Numbered from the stretch's first letter, positions 28,108 to 35,792 are shown. The stretch: DNA of 64,000 nucleotides from Afipia sp. (GCA_017308575.1 JAFKEQ010000001.1:992001-1056000), one strand, 5' to 3'. Notes: generated by a model from the letters alone, not told the origin. Program-made: numbers and translations.

Positions 28108-29757
28108 GTGGTCCGTCTCGGCCTCATTCTAGGATTGATGGCGCTGATCGGAGCGGTGATCTCCGGTCTTGCGGCCATGAAGGTCTACGATCAGGAGTTG
28201 TCGATCGCACGGATCGCGCTGGCGCGGTCGGTCGATACCCATGCCAGTCTCGCTCAGGAGCGGTTGAGCGAGCGCGAACTCCTGAGCCGCGTCGCGGTGG
28301 GCCTGTTTCGCTCGCCGACGGTCGATATGGCCCACGCGCTGCAGCCGCTACGCGCGTCGATTTATGCGTTCCGCACCGACTTCATGGTTGCGAGCTGGAT
28401 CGCCCGCGTGCCGCGAGATGCGTTGGGCCGTGCGCTAAACGAGCTGAAGGCGGCAGGCGCCCCCAATCCGGTGCCGCGCAATATGGACGACAGCCCGATC
28501 AATCCGGCCACCGTTCACGATCCGGCCGACGTGCTGATGGATGTCGAGCCGCAGAACGACGAGACCCGGCCCTTTCTGGGCCGGTTGGTGGATACCTATC
28601 CGGTTGTCGTGCCCATTCTGGCGCGTGCGGCGGAAGAAGGCCGGCCGGTCTCGTCCGATCCGTTTCCCCTGCTGCGGGCCGATGGGCCGATAGGCGTCGT
28701 GCTGGCTTCGCCGGTCAAGGGCGAGAACAACAGCGTCGCTGGCTTTCTGACGATTTCCTACCGGCTGGCGCCGCTGATGCTGGCCAATGACGAACTCTCG
28801 CTGTTTTCGGTGGCGCTGCGCGATCCGCGCAATGCATCGAACAATCTCAGCGCGGACAGCGCCGGCAATATCACGGCGGTGCCGCTACAACTGGATGCGG
28901 AAAATCCGCCGCTGGTGCGCGTGGTGTCTTTCGGCGCGCGGGACTGGACGCTGATCTACTACGCCAAGACAAATCCATCGACGCGGGCGCAGGAACTCGC
29001 CGGCATCGTCATGCTGATCGGCGTGGCGCTCACGGTCATTCTCTGCGGCCTGTTCGGATATGTCTCCTACAACAACATCCGGCTCAGCCGGGAGATCGAA
29101 ACCCGGATCGGCTTCGAGCGGCGGCTCACCGCGGTGATCGACGAACTGAATCATCGCGTGAAAAACATTCTCGCGGTCATCCAGTCCATCGTGACACGCA
29201 CCATGCGCCATGGCGCGAATATCGATGTCGCGCGCGATCTGTTGATCGGCCGCATTCACGCCATGTCGCATGTCGTTTCGCTGCTCAGCGAAAGCCAGTG
29301 GCAGGGCGTCAGGCTGAAAGGCCTGTTCGAGCCGCGCGCGATTCCGCATACCGATCGCATCGCGCTCAATGGTCCGGACATCGTGGTCAGCGCCCGCGCG
29401 GCGCAAAGCCTGTCGCTGCTGTTTTTTGAATTGGCGTCCCATGCCGACGAAGGCCTGTCGCTGGTGGGCAAGCATCCGCATATCGCCGCGACATGGAATG
29501 TCACCGACGATGTCGAGCCGATGTTTTATTTTCGCTGGGAGGAGTTCAACACCAGCGAAGCAACGCGGCGGGCGGACAGCGAATTCGGTCTGGTGCTGCT
29601 GGACCGCGTTGCGCCGGAAGCACTGGGCGGCACGTCGAAGCGTTATTTCACCGACGTCAGCTATGTCTACGAACTGGTCGCGCCGATGGCGACGGTGGTG
29701 GACGAGAATGAAATGGAGCGCACCCAGCGCCTTCGCGCGCCGGTGAAAAAGCGCTGA
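28108..29757 (+). CDS. HWE/HisKA_2-type sensor histidine kinase beside the PhyR cascade
   Basis: This membrane sensor has 549 aa: a first helix at about residues 2-24, a large periplasmic sensing domain of about 270 residues with CHASE-like features, and a second helix at about 298-320. The cytoplasmic kinase part follows. The H box reads IDELNHRVKNILAVIQS with phospho-acceptor H349, typical of HWE/HisKA_2 kinases that act on PhyR. The N box, normally ELATNAAKYGALS, reads ELASHADEGLS here, with His in place of the Mg-binding Asn. The glycine-rich region is also weak (ADSEFGLVLL), although LGGTSKRYF is retained. It may therefore be a weak kinase or phosphatase (PhyP-like). The start is GTG with a poor ribosome-binding site and is uncertain. 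Confidence 0.85.
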   Translation: MVRLGLILGLMALIGAVISGLAAMKVYDQELSIARIALARSVDTHASLAQERLSERELLSRVAVGLFRSPTVDMAHALQPLRASIYAFRTDFMVASWIARVPRDALGRALNELKAAGAPNPVPRNMDDSPINPATVHDPADVLMDVEPQNDETRPFLGRLVDTYPVVVPILARAAEEGRPVSSDPFPLLRADGPIGVVLASPVKGENNSVAGFLTISYRLAPLMLANDELSLFSVALRDPRNASNNLSADSAGNITAVPLQLDAENPPLVRVVSFGARDWTLIYYAKTNPSTRAQELAGIVMLIGVALTVILCGLFGYVSYNNIRLSREIETRIGFERRLTAVIDELNHRVKNILAVIQSIVTRTMRHGANIDVARDLLIGRIHAMSHVVSLLSESQWQGVRLKGLFEPRAIPHTDRIALNGPDIVVSARAAQSLSLLFFELASHADEGLSLVGKHPHIAATWNVTDDVEPMFYFRWEEFNTSEATRRADSEFGLVLLDRVAPEALGGTSKRYFTDVSYVYELVAPMATVVDENEMERTQRLRAPVKKR

Positions 29758-29829
29758 GCGGCCCCGCCGGAACAATCCTTCCCGCGATGAATTGACGCGG
29801 CGACACATGTCGATATGAGGGAAAGCGTG

Positions 29830-29913
29830 ATGGGCCGATACCTGCTGTTGTGGTTTCTCGGGATTCCGATTCCGGTTCTTATCCTGATCTGGGCCTTGGG
29901 CGGACTGCACTGA
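29830..29913 (+). CDS. Tiny hydrophobic protein (27 aa)
   Basis: The frame MGRYLLLWFLGIPIPVLI... codes for 27 residues forming a single hydrophobic helix with a central GIPIP kink and a WALGGLH end. A GAGGGA ribosome-binding site precedes the ATG, and a strong terminator follows 36 bp after the stop. Peptides of this appearance recur in many proteobacteria, usually unannotated. It lies between the kinase gene and ecfG inside the stress island. Function is unknown. Confidence 0.55.
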   Translation: MGRYLLLWFLGIPIPVLILIWALGGLH

Positions 29914-29948
29914 GATGTCCGCGTAAGAACGAGATGTCCGCATAAAAA

Positions 29949-29976
29949 AAAACGGCCACCGCGAGGTGGCCGTTTT
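29949..29976. terminator. Bidirectional terminator between the 27-aa gene and ecfG
   Basis: A perfect 12-bp stem (AAAACGGCCACC / GGTGGCCGTTTT) with loop GCGA is flanked by a run of A on the left and T on the right, so it can stop transcription from both sides. Confidence 0.85.
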
Positions 29977-30007
29977 CGTTTGCCTGCTTGTTCGGTGAAG
30001 ACGGCGG

Positions 30008-30556
30008 CTAACCGCCGCCGCCGCCGATCACTGCGCGGATCGTGTTGTCCGGCCCGAAGTCCTCGGCCCCGTCCACATAGAGCAGGGCGCTAAGCTTGGA
30101 GCGTGCACGGTTGACGCGGCTCTTGATAGTGCCGACCGCGCATCCGCAGATCGCCGCCGCGTCCTCGTAGGAGAAGCCGGACGCGCCGACCAGAATGAGC
30201 GCTTCGCGCTGATCCTGCGGCAGCTTGTCGAGCGCCGCGCGAAACTCCTCGAATTCCAGATGCGCGCCCTGCGCAGGCTGGGTCTTCAGGGTCTTGGCGT
30301 GGTTGCCCTCGGCGTCCTCGACCTCGCGCCGCCGCTTGCGGTAGTCGGAGCGGAACAAGTTGCGCAGGATCGTGAACAGCCATGCCGGAAGGTTCGAACC
30401 CGGTTGGAAGGAGTCGATGTGCGCAAGGGCACGCAACAGCGTCTCCTGAACAAGGTCATCAGCCCGGTCGGCATTGCCGCTGAGGGAGATGGCGAACGCG
30501 CGCAAACTCGGCACGGTCGCCAGAATATCGTCGCGTAGCGAATCTGTGAGAGGCAT
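30008..30556 (-). CDS. ecfG: General stress response sigma factor EcfG
   Basis: This ECF15-group sigma factor (182 aa) directs RNA polymerase to GGAAC-N16/17-CGTT promoters on stress. Region 2 carries DRADDLVQETLLRAL and DYRKRRREVED. Region 4 has LPQDQREALILVGASGFSYEDAAAICGCAVGTIKSRVNRAR. The ATG overlaps the nepR stop by one base (TAATG), so sigma factor and anti-sigma factor are translationally coupled. The promoter is the exact EcfG site at 30867-30891, which gives positive autoregulation. Confidence 0.95.
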   Translation of the reverse strand: MPLTDSLRDDILATVPSLRAFAISLSGNADRADDLVQETLLRALAHIDSFQPGSNLPAWLFTILRNLFRSDYRKRRREVEDAEGNHAKTLKTQPAQGAHLEFEEFRAALDKLPQDQREALILVGASGFSYEDAAAICGCAVGTIKSRVNRARSKLSALLYVDGAEDFGPDNTIRAVIGGGGG

Positions 30557-30765
30557 TAGTCCCTCCCATCTTTTTTGATGTCGGTATCGATGCGTTCTGC
30601 AGCGCCCTGGGAATCGAGCTGACGGATCATCTCTGCGAAGTGATCAGGCACGCCCTGCCGGACCACGTCGTCGTACATCGCGCGGAGTTGATGTCCGATT
30701 CTCGACTGGATCTCGGTATTGAGACCCCCCTTGGCGGCTGGTCGCGGCGGCTTTGAGTCTGTCAT
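30556..30765 (-). CDS. nepR: Anti-sigma factor NepR
   Basis: NepR sequesters EcfG in unstressed cells and is itself captured by phosphorylated PhyR. The 69-aa protein contains the core IQSRIGHQLRAMYDDVVRQGVPDHFAEMIRQLD in two helices, split by a short linker; the ends are charged and disordered. Position directly before ecfG and divergent from phyR is the textbook alphaproteobacterial arrangement. Confidence 0.93.
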   Translation of the reverse strand: MTDSKPPRPAAKGGLNTEIQSRIGHQLRAMYDDVVRQGVPDHFAEMIRQLDSQGAAERIDTDIKKDGRD

Positions 30766-30866
30766 ATGAATGATCCGTTTTCCCCTGACTAACTATTTAG
30801 AAACGCTGCATTTCTCGCTTCCTGAGGTCGTCTCCAGAGCCATTCTGCTCGTTTCTATGACGGTCT

Positions 30867-30891
30867 AACGTCGCTGATGTGAGAAAGTTCC
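30867..30891 (-). promoter_or_regulatory. EcfG promoter of nepR-ecfG
   Basis: Read on the minus strand, GGAAC (30891-30887), 16 bases and CGTT (30870-30867) form an exact EcfG promoter about 100 bp upstream of nepR. This predicts autoregulation of the switch. Confidence 0.85.
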
Positions 30892-30899
30892 AGCAGGAA

Positions 30900-30924
30900 G
30901 GAACTTTTGTCTGTATCAAACGTA
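30900..30924 (+). promoter_or_regulatory. Near-consensus EcfG promoter of phyR
   Basis: GGAAC, 16 bases and CGTA (one mismatch in the -10 element) face phyR, about 75 bp from its ATG. Together with the divergent nepR promoter, only 8 bp away, it forms a back-to-back pair. Confidence 0.6.
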
Positions 30925-30998
30925 GTCAGTGCACAGCGGGGAACTGGCGATCGCCGATTGCCTGTCCGAAATGAATCGAACCGTCGAATGGAGGGGGT

Positions 30999-31799
30999 AT
31001 GTCTCTTTCTCAGCTTGTAGCTGAACATCTGCCACTGTTGCGTCGCTATGCACGCGCCCTGACCGGAAACCAGGCATCGGGCGATGCGTATGTCGCCGCG
31101 ATGCTTGAAGCGCTGCTGCAGGACCCTTCCTTGCTTGATGAAGACAAGGGGGCACGGGCCGGATTGTTCCGGCTCTTCACCAAGATCTGGAATTCCGTCT
31201 CGCTCAACGGCACGGCGGACAGCGCGCCCGTGCAGGCCACGTCGGAAGTCAGGCTGTCGAATCTCACGCCGCTCGCGCGTCAGGCTTTCCTGCTGCTGTC
31301 GCTGGAAGGATTTTCGGAAGACGAGGTCGCGCACATCCTGAACAAGAATGTCGGCGAAATTCGCGAACTCGCCGATACGGCGGGCCGCGAACTGGCCGCC
31401 GAAATCGCGACCGACGTTCTCATCATCGAGGACGAAACCTTCATCGCCATGGACCTCGAAAGCCTGGTGAAGAATCTCGGCCATAACGTCATCGGCGTGG
31501 CCCGCACGCACACCGATGCGATCGCGCTGGCGAAGTCGAAGCGGCCCGGACTGATCCTGGCGGACATTCAGCTTGCCGATGGCAGCTCGGGTCTCGACGC
31601 CGTGAACGAACTGCTGAAGACGTTCGAGGTGCCCGTGGTGTTCATCACCGCCTATCCCGAGCGCTTCCTCACCGGCGAGCGGCCCGAACCGGCGTTCCTG
31701 ATTTCCAAGCCGTTCCAGCCGGCGATGGTGTCGGCGGTGGCCAGTCAGGCGCTGTTCTTCCAGCGCAACTCGCGCAGCCGTCAGGCCCGGGCGTCCTGA
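30999..31799 (+). CDS. phyR: Response regulator PhyR of the general stress response
   Basis: PhyR has an EcfG-like N-terminal domain that binds NepR when a C-terminal receiver is phosphorylated, so releasing EcfG (partner switching). In this 266-aa protein residues 1-135 are sigma-like (SLSQLVAEHLPLLRRYARALTG... GFSEDEVAHIL). The receiver spans about 138-255 with acidic pair E144/D145, phospho-acceptor D189 in LADIQLADGSSG, and the conserved Lys in ISKPFQP. The order is canonical and no key residue is missing. A terminator follows. Confidence 0.95.
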   Translation: MSLSQLVAEHLPLLRRYARALTGNQASGDAYVAAMLEALLQDPSLLDEDKGARAGLFRLFTKIWNSVSLNGTADSAPVQATSEVRLSNLTPLARQAFLLLSLEGFSEDEVAHILNKNVGEIRELADTAGRELAAEIATDVLIIEDETFIAMDLESLVKNLGHNVIGVARTHTDAIALAKSKRPGLILADIQLADGSSGLDAVNELLKTFEVPVVFITAYPERFLTGERPEPAFLISKPFQPAMVSAVASQALFFQRNSRSRQARAS

Positions 31800-31820
31800 T
31801 ATAAACTCTGGACGAAATCA

Positions 31821-31850
31821 AAAGGCCGGGACGCATGTCCCGGCCTTTTT
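31821..31850 (+). terminator. Terminator of phyR
   Basis: The stem AAAGGCCGGGAC / GTCCCGGCCTTT with loop GCAT is followed by five Ts, 22 bp after the stop codon. Confidence 0.85.
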
Positions 31851-32036
31851 GTTTCGGCGGTCTTCCAAAGAAAAAGGGGTGCGACCGGCATCACCACGGC
31901 CACACCCCCGAAGCCGGTCGATTAGGGGCAGGGGGGATTGACCGGCTCCAGCGTAAGACGCGACAGCGGCGAAAGCGTTCCCGCGCTTGTGATGTTTTTC
32001 GACATTTTTTCTTAAGGGCTACTGCCTCCGCCGGCT

Positions 32037-32062
32037 GGAACGAAAGCCGGGCGACTCACGTT
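32037..32062 (+). promoter_or_regulatory. EcfG promoter of the secreted-protein gene at 32111
   Basis: GGAAC (32037-32041), 17 bases and CGTT (32059-32062) match the EcfG consensus exactly, about 50 bp before the ATG. The rest of the 311-bp gap after phyR (31800-32110) holds the phyR terminator and no evident gene. Confidence 0.8.
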
Positions 32063-32110
32063 GTTTGGGAGCCGCGAGAGAGCGCGGCTTTTCAACGGTC
32101 GAGGCAGAAG

Positions 32111-32548
32111 ATGTCTTACCTGACTTCAGGAACTCTGGGCGCAGTGGCTGCCGTGATGGCGCTGGGCGCTGTTCATCTCGAGGTGGCTGCAGGCAACGAT
32201 CAGCTTGCGCCTGCCCTACGCGGCGATGCGAGCGTGATCGCTCCCGCCCGCGCCGACAATGGCAACATGAATGGTGTGGATCGCGCCGCGAAGGGCGACC
32301 GCGCCTCCGCCCCATCCGCTCAAGGCGGCATGACGCTGTCTTTCAAGGTGCCGAGCCTGCCCGACACGTCGGTCCTGATCCGCATTCCGGCCGGCGAGAC
32401 CGCCAATGCCTTGCGCAAGGCGCCGGCCGTCACCGTCGGGTCCAGCAAGGGGCCGTCCGCCAGTGCGCGCCCCATCGCATGCGAGCCTGTCGTGAGCGTG
32501 CTGACCCCGGTGGCGAAGCAGCTTCAGCCGGGGCGCTGCATCACCTGA
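32111..32548 (+). CDS. Exported hypothetical protein, EcfG-controlled
   Basis: This 145-aa protein has a signal-like N-terminus (MSYLTSGTLGAVAAVMALGAVHLEVA). A low-complexity middle rich in Asp, Ala, Ser and Gly follows, then a conserved-looking segment (LSFKVPSLPDTSVLIRIPAGETANAL) and a Cys in RPIACEPVVS. An AGGCAG ribosome-binding region lies before the ATG. I do not recognise a family. Its exact EcfG promoter places it in the general stress regulon, and it ends at a bidirectional terminator. Confidence 0.7.
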   Translation: MSYLTSGTLGAVAAVMALGAVHLEVAAGNDQLAPALRGDASVIAPARADNGNMNGVDRAAKGDRASAPSAQGGMTLSFKVPSLPDTSVLIRIPAGETANALRKAPAVTVGSSKGPSASARPIACEPVVSVLTPVAKQLQPGRCIT

Positions 32549-32572
32549 TCGGTGATTGCGTGTAATCGACAA

Positions 32573-32606
32573 AAAGAAAGAGCGCCAATCACGGCGCTCT
32601 TTCTTT
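32573..32606. terminator. Bidirectional terminator
   Basis: A perfect 14-bp stem (AAAGAAAGAGCGCC / GGCGCTCTTTCTTT) with a 6-nt loop lies between the convergent genes at 32111 (+) and 32629 (-). Confidence 0.85.
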
Positions 32607-32628
32607 TTGCTTGATGATGTCGCGATAT

Positions 32629-33069
32629 CTATTCGCCGGGCTCATCCGAGGCAGAACCGTCCGCGCGGCGGCTGGCCAGCAGGCCGAGCGCGATGCCGCC
32701 GACGGCGACCAGCGGGATGATCCGTTTCAACCCGATGGTCCGGACGATCTGCAGGCCCGCCGCCAGCACCATCGGATCGCTGAGCGCGGTCTGCATGGTG
32801 GATTTCGCGGCTTCCACCGGACGCTTCTTGATCTGGCGCTTGCGGACCATGTAGCAGATCGCTGCCAGCAGCGTGGCGACAAAGAAGACGGCGGCGCCTG
32901 CCAGGCAGGCGTACAGCAGGCCGTAGCGTTCGAGCATGAAGACGAAGGCTGCGGCGCACAGGAAGGCCGTGGTGATGAACAGCGACACCGCCACCGCGAT
33001 GGCGAGCGACGTCAGCCGCAACGCGCTTCCGGTACTCTCCCGAAAGTCATCCATGAATTTTTGAAACAT
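32629..33069 (-). CDS. Phage-holin-family-like / DUF1469-like membrane protein
   Basis: This 146-aa membrane protein has two strong helices (about residues 18-42 and 47-70) and a third weaker one near 110-132 (RIIPLVAVGGIALGLLAS). The linker is charged and ends KKRPVEAAKSTM, and the C-terminus is acidic. Proteins of this type sit next to DUF883 genes in many proteobacteria and are stress-induced envelope proteins; the 'holin' name does not imply phage. It lies 85 bp after the DUF883 gene and is probably transcribed from the EcfG promoter in front of that gene. Confidence 0.7.
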   Translation of the reverse strand: MFQKFMDDFRESTGSALRLTSLAIAVAVSLFITTAFLCAAAFVFMLERYGLLYACLAGAAVFFVATLLAAICYMVRKRQIKKRPVEAAKSTMQTALSDPMVLAAGLQIVRTIGLKRIIPLVAVGGIALGLLASRRADGSASDEPGE

Positions 33070-33154
33070 CGCGATCCAATCCAGTATCCATCAATTCAAC
33101 GTGCGAAATGCTGCCGGTCTTGCGGCCGGCAGCATCCGGTTCAAACGGCGGGTG

Positions 33155-33526
33155 TCAGCGCCGCCATGTCACGCCGATCAGGAAGCCGAGACCGACAGCA
33201 AGGCCGACGGCGGCCAGCGGGCGCTGGCTGATCGCGTCTTCGAGGGACTCTTCCAGCGTGCTGGCATAGTCCTGCGCCGCGTCCATCGCGTCGCTGCCGT
33301 GCTGGCGGACATCGGACATCATGGATTCGGCGTTGGCGCGGGCCTGCTTGTAGGTGCGCTTGGCCTGCTTGCGGGCATCGCCCTTGAAGGCCTCGATCAC
33401 GTCGGAGATCTGGTCGGCGAGCGCGGAGATATCGTTTTTCACGGCTTCTACATCCTTCTGCAGGCGTTCATAGGTGGCTTTATCCGTCATGGATTTCATG
33501 GCGTCTTCACCGTCGGTGCTAGACAT
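33155..33526 (-). CDS. DUF883 (ElaB/YqjD-like) stress protein
   Basis: This 123-aa protein of the ElaB/YqjD family anchors to the inner membrane by a C-terminal glycine-rich helix (AAVGLAVGLGFLIGVTWRR) and has a long amphipathic, coiled-coil-prone N-terminal region (LQKDVEAVKNDISALADQISDVIEAF). E. coli relatives bind ribosomes in stationary phase. The ATG at 33526 follows AGGAG. An exact EcfG promoter lies 36 bp upstream. Likely operon: DUF883 gene, then the holin-like gene. Confidence 0.85.
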   Translation of the reverse strand: MSSTDGEDAMKSMTDKATYERLQKDVEAVKNDISALADQISDVIEAFKGDARKQAKRTYKQARANAESMMSDVRQHGSDAMDAAQDYASTLEESLEDAISQRPLAAVGLAVGLGFLIGVTWRR

Positions 33527-33561
33527 CAAGCGCTCCTGAAATGGGCATTGCGTGGACCGGA

Positions 33562-33586
33562 AACGCGCCTTCCGCGCGAAGGTTCC
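33562..33586 (-). promoter_or_regulatory. EcfG promoter of the DUF883 gene
   Basis: On the minus strand, GGAAC (33586-33582), 16 bases and CGTT (33565-33562) form an exact match, 36 bp upstream of the start codon. It lies in the gap between the AI-2E exporter gene and DUF883. Confidence 0.8.
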
Positions 33587-33594
33587 ATGGCCGT

Positions 33595-34716
33595 CTACAG
33601 GTCGGGAAGCTGGCTGTCCTTGACCGGCATCAAGTGCTCCCGGAGCACCAGCCCGACGATCAGCAGCGGCGATGACAGAAACGCGCCCATCGGCCCCCAG
33701 AGCCATGTCCAGAATGCGAGGGCGATGAACACCGCCAGCGCATTCAGCGCCAGCCGCCGCCCGATGATCGCGGGTGTGACGAAATGACCTTCGATAAAGG
33801 CCACGGCGGCAAAGCCGGCCGCGGCGACAAGGCCGCTGCTCAGCGTCGGCGATGTGACGATGCCGACAATCGCCAGAATGACGAAGGTGACCACCGGGCC
33901 GATGATCGGAATGTAGTTCAGCGTGGCGGCCATCGCGCCGAGCCCCGCCGGATTGGGCATTCCCGTCACCGCGCAGATCACGCCGGTGGCGGTGCCGAGT
34001 CCCATGTTGATCATGGTGACGGTCAAAAGGTAGCCGCCGAGATTGCTCTCGATGGCGTTGAGGATGCGTAGCGCCCGCAGCCGCGACTCGTGATGGGCGA
34101 AAGTCAGCACCAGCGCGCGCCGCAGGTCCGGCCAGCTCGCGATGAACAGCACCAGCACTGCGAAGAACAGCAGGATCTGGGTGAAGGTCGGCGACAGGAA
34201 TTGCACCGTCGGCTCGATCCATTCGATCTTGGGAAATTTCAGCGGCGAGTCCCCCGGCGCGGGCGTCGCGCCGAACAGGTCCTGCAACTGATGCCAGAGC
34301 GCGATCGGCCGGTCGAAGATATGAAGCTTGGCCTTCAACTGCGTGCCGAGTTCGGGGAGATGCGTGGTCCATTCCATCACCGAGGTGGAGACCAGCGCGA
34401 TCATGAAGGCAAAGCAGCCGAAGGTTGCGGCCACGATCAGCACGGCGGAGACGGGGCGGGGAATCCCATAACGCTCCAGGAATTTCGCGGCCGGAGAGAG
34501 CATGGTGCCGATCACCAGCGCGGTGACCGTCGGCAGGAAAAACGCGCGCGCGACATAGAGCACGGCGATGATGGCGATCACCAGCAGCGTCACCAGCGAA
34601 AACGAAACGACCTCCGATCGTCTGATGACCGGAGGCCGTTCGTCGCTTCGCCGGTCGACGGATTGCTCCGCGACCGGCTTGCTCTGATCGCGCACCTCGC
34701 GGCGCACGCCGGACAT
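33595..34716 (-). CDS. AI-2E family (PerM-like) transporter
   Basis: This polytopic inner-membrane protein (373 aa) belongs to the AI-2E/PerM family, whose members export small molecules or act as Na+/H+ antiporters. Residues 1-33 are a charged cytoplasmic leader, and about seven to eight hydrophobic helices follow. The family patterns LNYIPIIGPVVTFVILAIVG and GHFVTPAIIGRRLALNALAVFI are visible. Its ATG is 2 bp after the stop of the small DUF3309 gene, indicating co-transcription from the EcfG promoter at 34931. The substrate is unknown. Confidence 0.88.
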   Translation of the reverse strand: MSGVRREVRDQSKPVAEQSVDRRSDERPPVIRRSEVVSFSLVTLLVIAIIAVLYVARAFFLPTVTALVIGTMLSPAAKFLERYGIPRPVSAVLIVAATFGCFAFMIALVSTSVMEWTTHLPELGTQLKAKLHIFDRPIALWHQLQDLFGATPAPGDSPLKFPKIEWIEPTVQFLSPTFTQILLFFAVLVLFIASWPDLRRALVLTFAHHESRLRALRILNAIESNLGGYLLTVTMINMGLGTATGVICAVTGMPNPAGLGAMAATLNYIPIIGPVVTFVILAIVGIVTSPTLSSGLVAAAGFAAVAFIEGHFVTPAIIGRRLALNALAVFIALAFWTWLWGPMGAFLSSPLLIVGLVLREHLMPVKDSQLPDL

Positions 34717-34718
34717 CG

Positions 34719-34877
34719 TCAGATCCGGCCGAGCAGCAGCAGAATCAGAACGATCACAAGAATGGTGCCGACGATGCCCGACGGACCGTAACCCCAGCTT
34801 CCGCTGTAGCCCCAGGTCGGGATGACGCCGAGCAGGATCAAAATGAGAATGATGACAAGAATGGTGCCGAGTGACAT
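34719..34877 (-). CDS. DUF3309 family small membrane protein
   Basis: This 52-residue protein consists of two near-identical hydrophobic halves (GTILVIILILILLG and GTILVIVLILLLLG) joined by a Trp/Gly/Tyr-rich loop (PTWGYSGSWGYGPSG). The pattern fits DUF3309, common and abundant in stress regulons of alphaproteobacteria. It is the first gene after the EcfG promoter at 34931 and is directly followed by the AI-2E exporter gene. Function is unknown; a two-helix hairpin in the membrane is inferred. Confidence 0.85.
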   Translation of the reverse strand: MSLGTILVIILILILLGVIPTWGYSGSWGYGPSGIVGTILVIVLILLLLGRI

Positions 34878-34930
34878 GACAAAAATCTCCTCAGTATTCG
34901 CCTGGCTTTGCGCCAGCCTCCGGCATCCCT

Positions 34931-34955
34931 AACGGGCGCGGACCATGAAGGTTCC
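34931..34955 (-). promoter_or_regulatory. EcfG promoter of the DUF3309-AI-2E unit
   Basis: On the minus strand, GGAAC (34955-34951), 16 bases and CGTT (34934-34931) match exactly, 54 bp before the DUF3309 start. It is divergent from the promoter at 34989. Confidence 0.8.
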
Positions 34956-34988
34956 TGCGACTGCGACGCGGCGGACGTCGACGTGACC

Positions 34989-35014
34989 GGAACCGGACGG
35001 CGTGCTCCCGCGTT
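34989..35014 (+). promoter_or_regulatory. EcfG promoter of the DUF2865 gene
   Basis: GGAAC (34989-34993), 17 bases and CGTT (35011-35014) match exactly, 27 bp before the ATG of the downstream gene. It is back-to-back with the promoter at 34931. Confidence 0.8.
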
Positions 35015-35041
35015 TGTTGCTGGTGGTTCGAGAGGTCCGTC

Positions 35042-35692
35042 ATGCGCCAGATGCTGTTGATCCGCCGGTGTGCGGCTGTTTTCGCGGTCACGATCGCAGG
35101 TGTTGCGATCGCGCCTCATGCAGAGGCGCGTGATTTCTTCTCAAGCTTTTTCGGCGGCCTGATGGGAGCGCTGCAGCGTGCGCCGTCGCCGCCGCCGTTC
35201 GTGAACGAGTTGTTCGGAGGTCAGCAGCCGGAGCAATCGCAGCCGCGTGTCGCGCGCGGCAGCGGCACGGCTTACTGCGTGCGTACTTGCGACGGCCGTT
35301 ATTTCCCGATGAGCGCATCCGGCGGCCAAAGCCGTGTGGAAAGCTGCAAGAGCCTGTGTCCTGCCAGCGAGACCAGAGTGGTCTACGGCAGCAATATCGA
35401 CAACGCGGCGACCGACAGCGGCAAGCCCTATTCGGATCTGCCGAATGCCTTCAAGTATCGCACCGAGCTTGTCGCGGGCTGTACCTGCAACGGCAAGGAC
35501 GCGGGCGGCCTTGCGAAAATCGATGTCGAAAAAGACCCGACCTTGCGCAAGGGCGATATCGTCGCCAGCGCGGATGGCCTGGTGGTCGCGACCCGCGGTG
35601 CCGAGCATCGCGGCGCCGCGGTGAATTTCTCGCCGGTGTCGCGCTCGGCGCGGGCTCAGTTCAGCAAGCTGCCGGTGGTGGCAGCCCAATGA
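35042..35692 (+). CDS. DUF2865 exported cysteine-rich protein
   Basis: This 216-aa periplasmic protein has a signal peptide (about residues 1-29, ending PHAEARDFF) and a DUF2865 domain. Six cysteines occur in pairs: YCVRTCDGRYFP, SCKSLCPAS and GCTCNGK; disulfides are likely. The GRYFPMSASGG stretch is typical of the family, found widely in Rhizobiales with no assigned function. Expression is expected from the EcfG promoter 27 bp upstream. Confidence 0.8.
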   Translation: MRQMLLIRRCAAVFAVTIAGVAIAPHAEARDFFSSFFGGLMGALQRAPSPPPFVNELFGGQQPEQSQPRVARGSGTAYCVRTCDGRYFPMSASGGQSRVESCKSLCPASETRVVYGSNIDNAATDSGKPYSDLPNAFKYRTELVAGCTCNGKDAGGLAKIDVEKDPTLRKGDIVASADGLVVATRGAEHRGAAVNFSPVSRSARAQFSKLPVVAAQ

Positions 35693-35707
35693 CCCTGTTC
35701 CAGCGAT

Positions 35708-35732
35708 GGAACCAAACCCGCCTGTGATTGTT
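35708..35732 (+). promoter_or_regulatory. Near-consensus EcfG promoter
   Basis: GGAAC, 16 bases and TGTT (one mismatch) lie 60 bp before the small membrane gene at 35793. Confidence 0.45.
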
Positions 35733-35792
35733 GACAGCGCGGGAAACGGGCCGCGCCCGTGATCCCGCCAACGATCGCACGAGGGGTCATCC

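Noticed and set aside
32629..33069. Holin-like gene as a sign of a prophage
   Set aside because: No other phage genes nearby; the family is a common stress-linked membrane protein beside DUF883.
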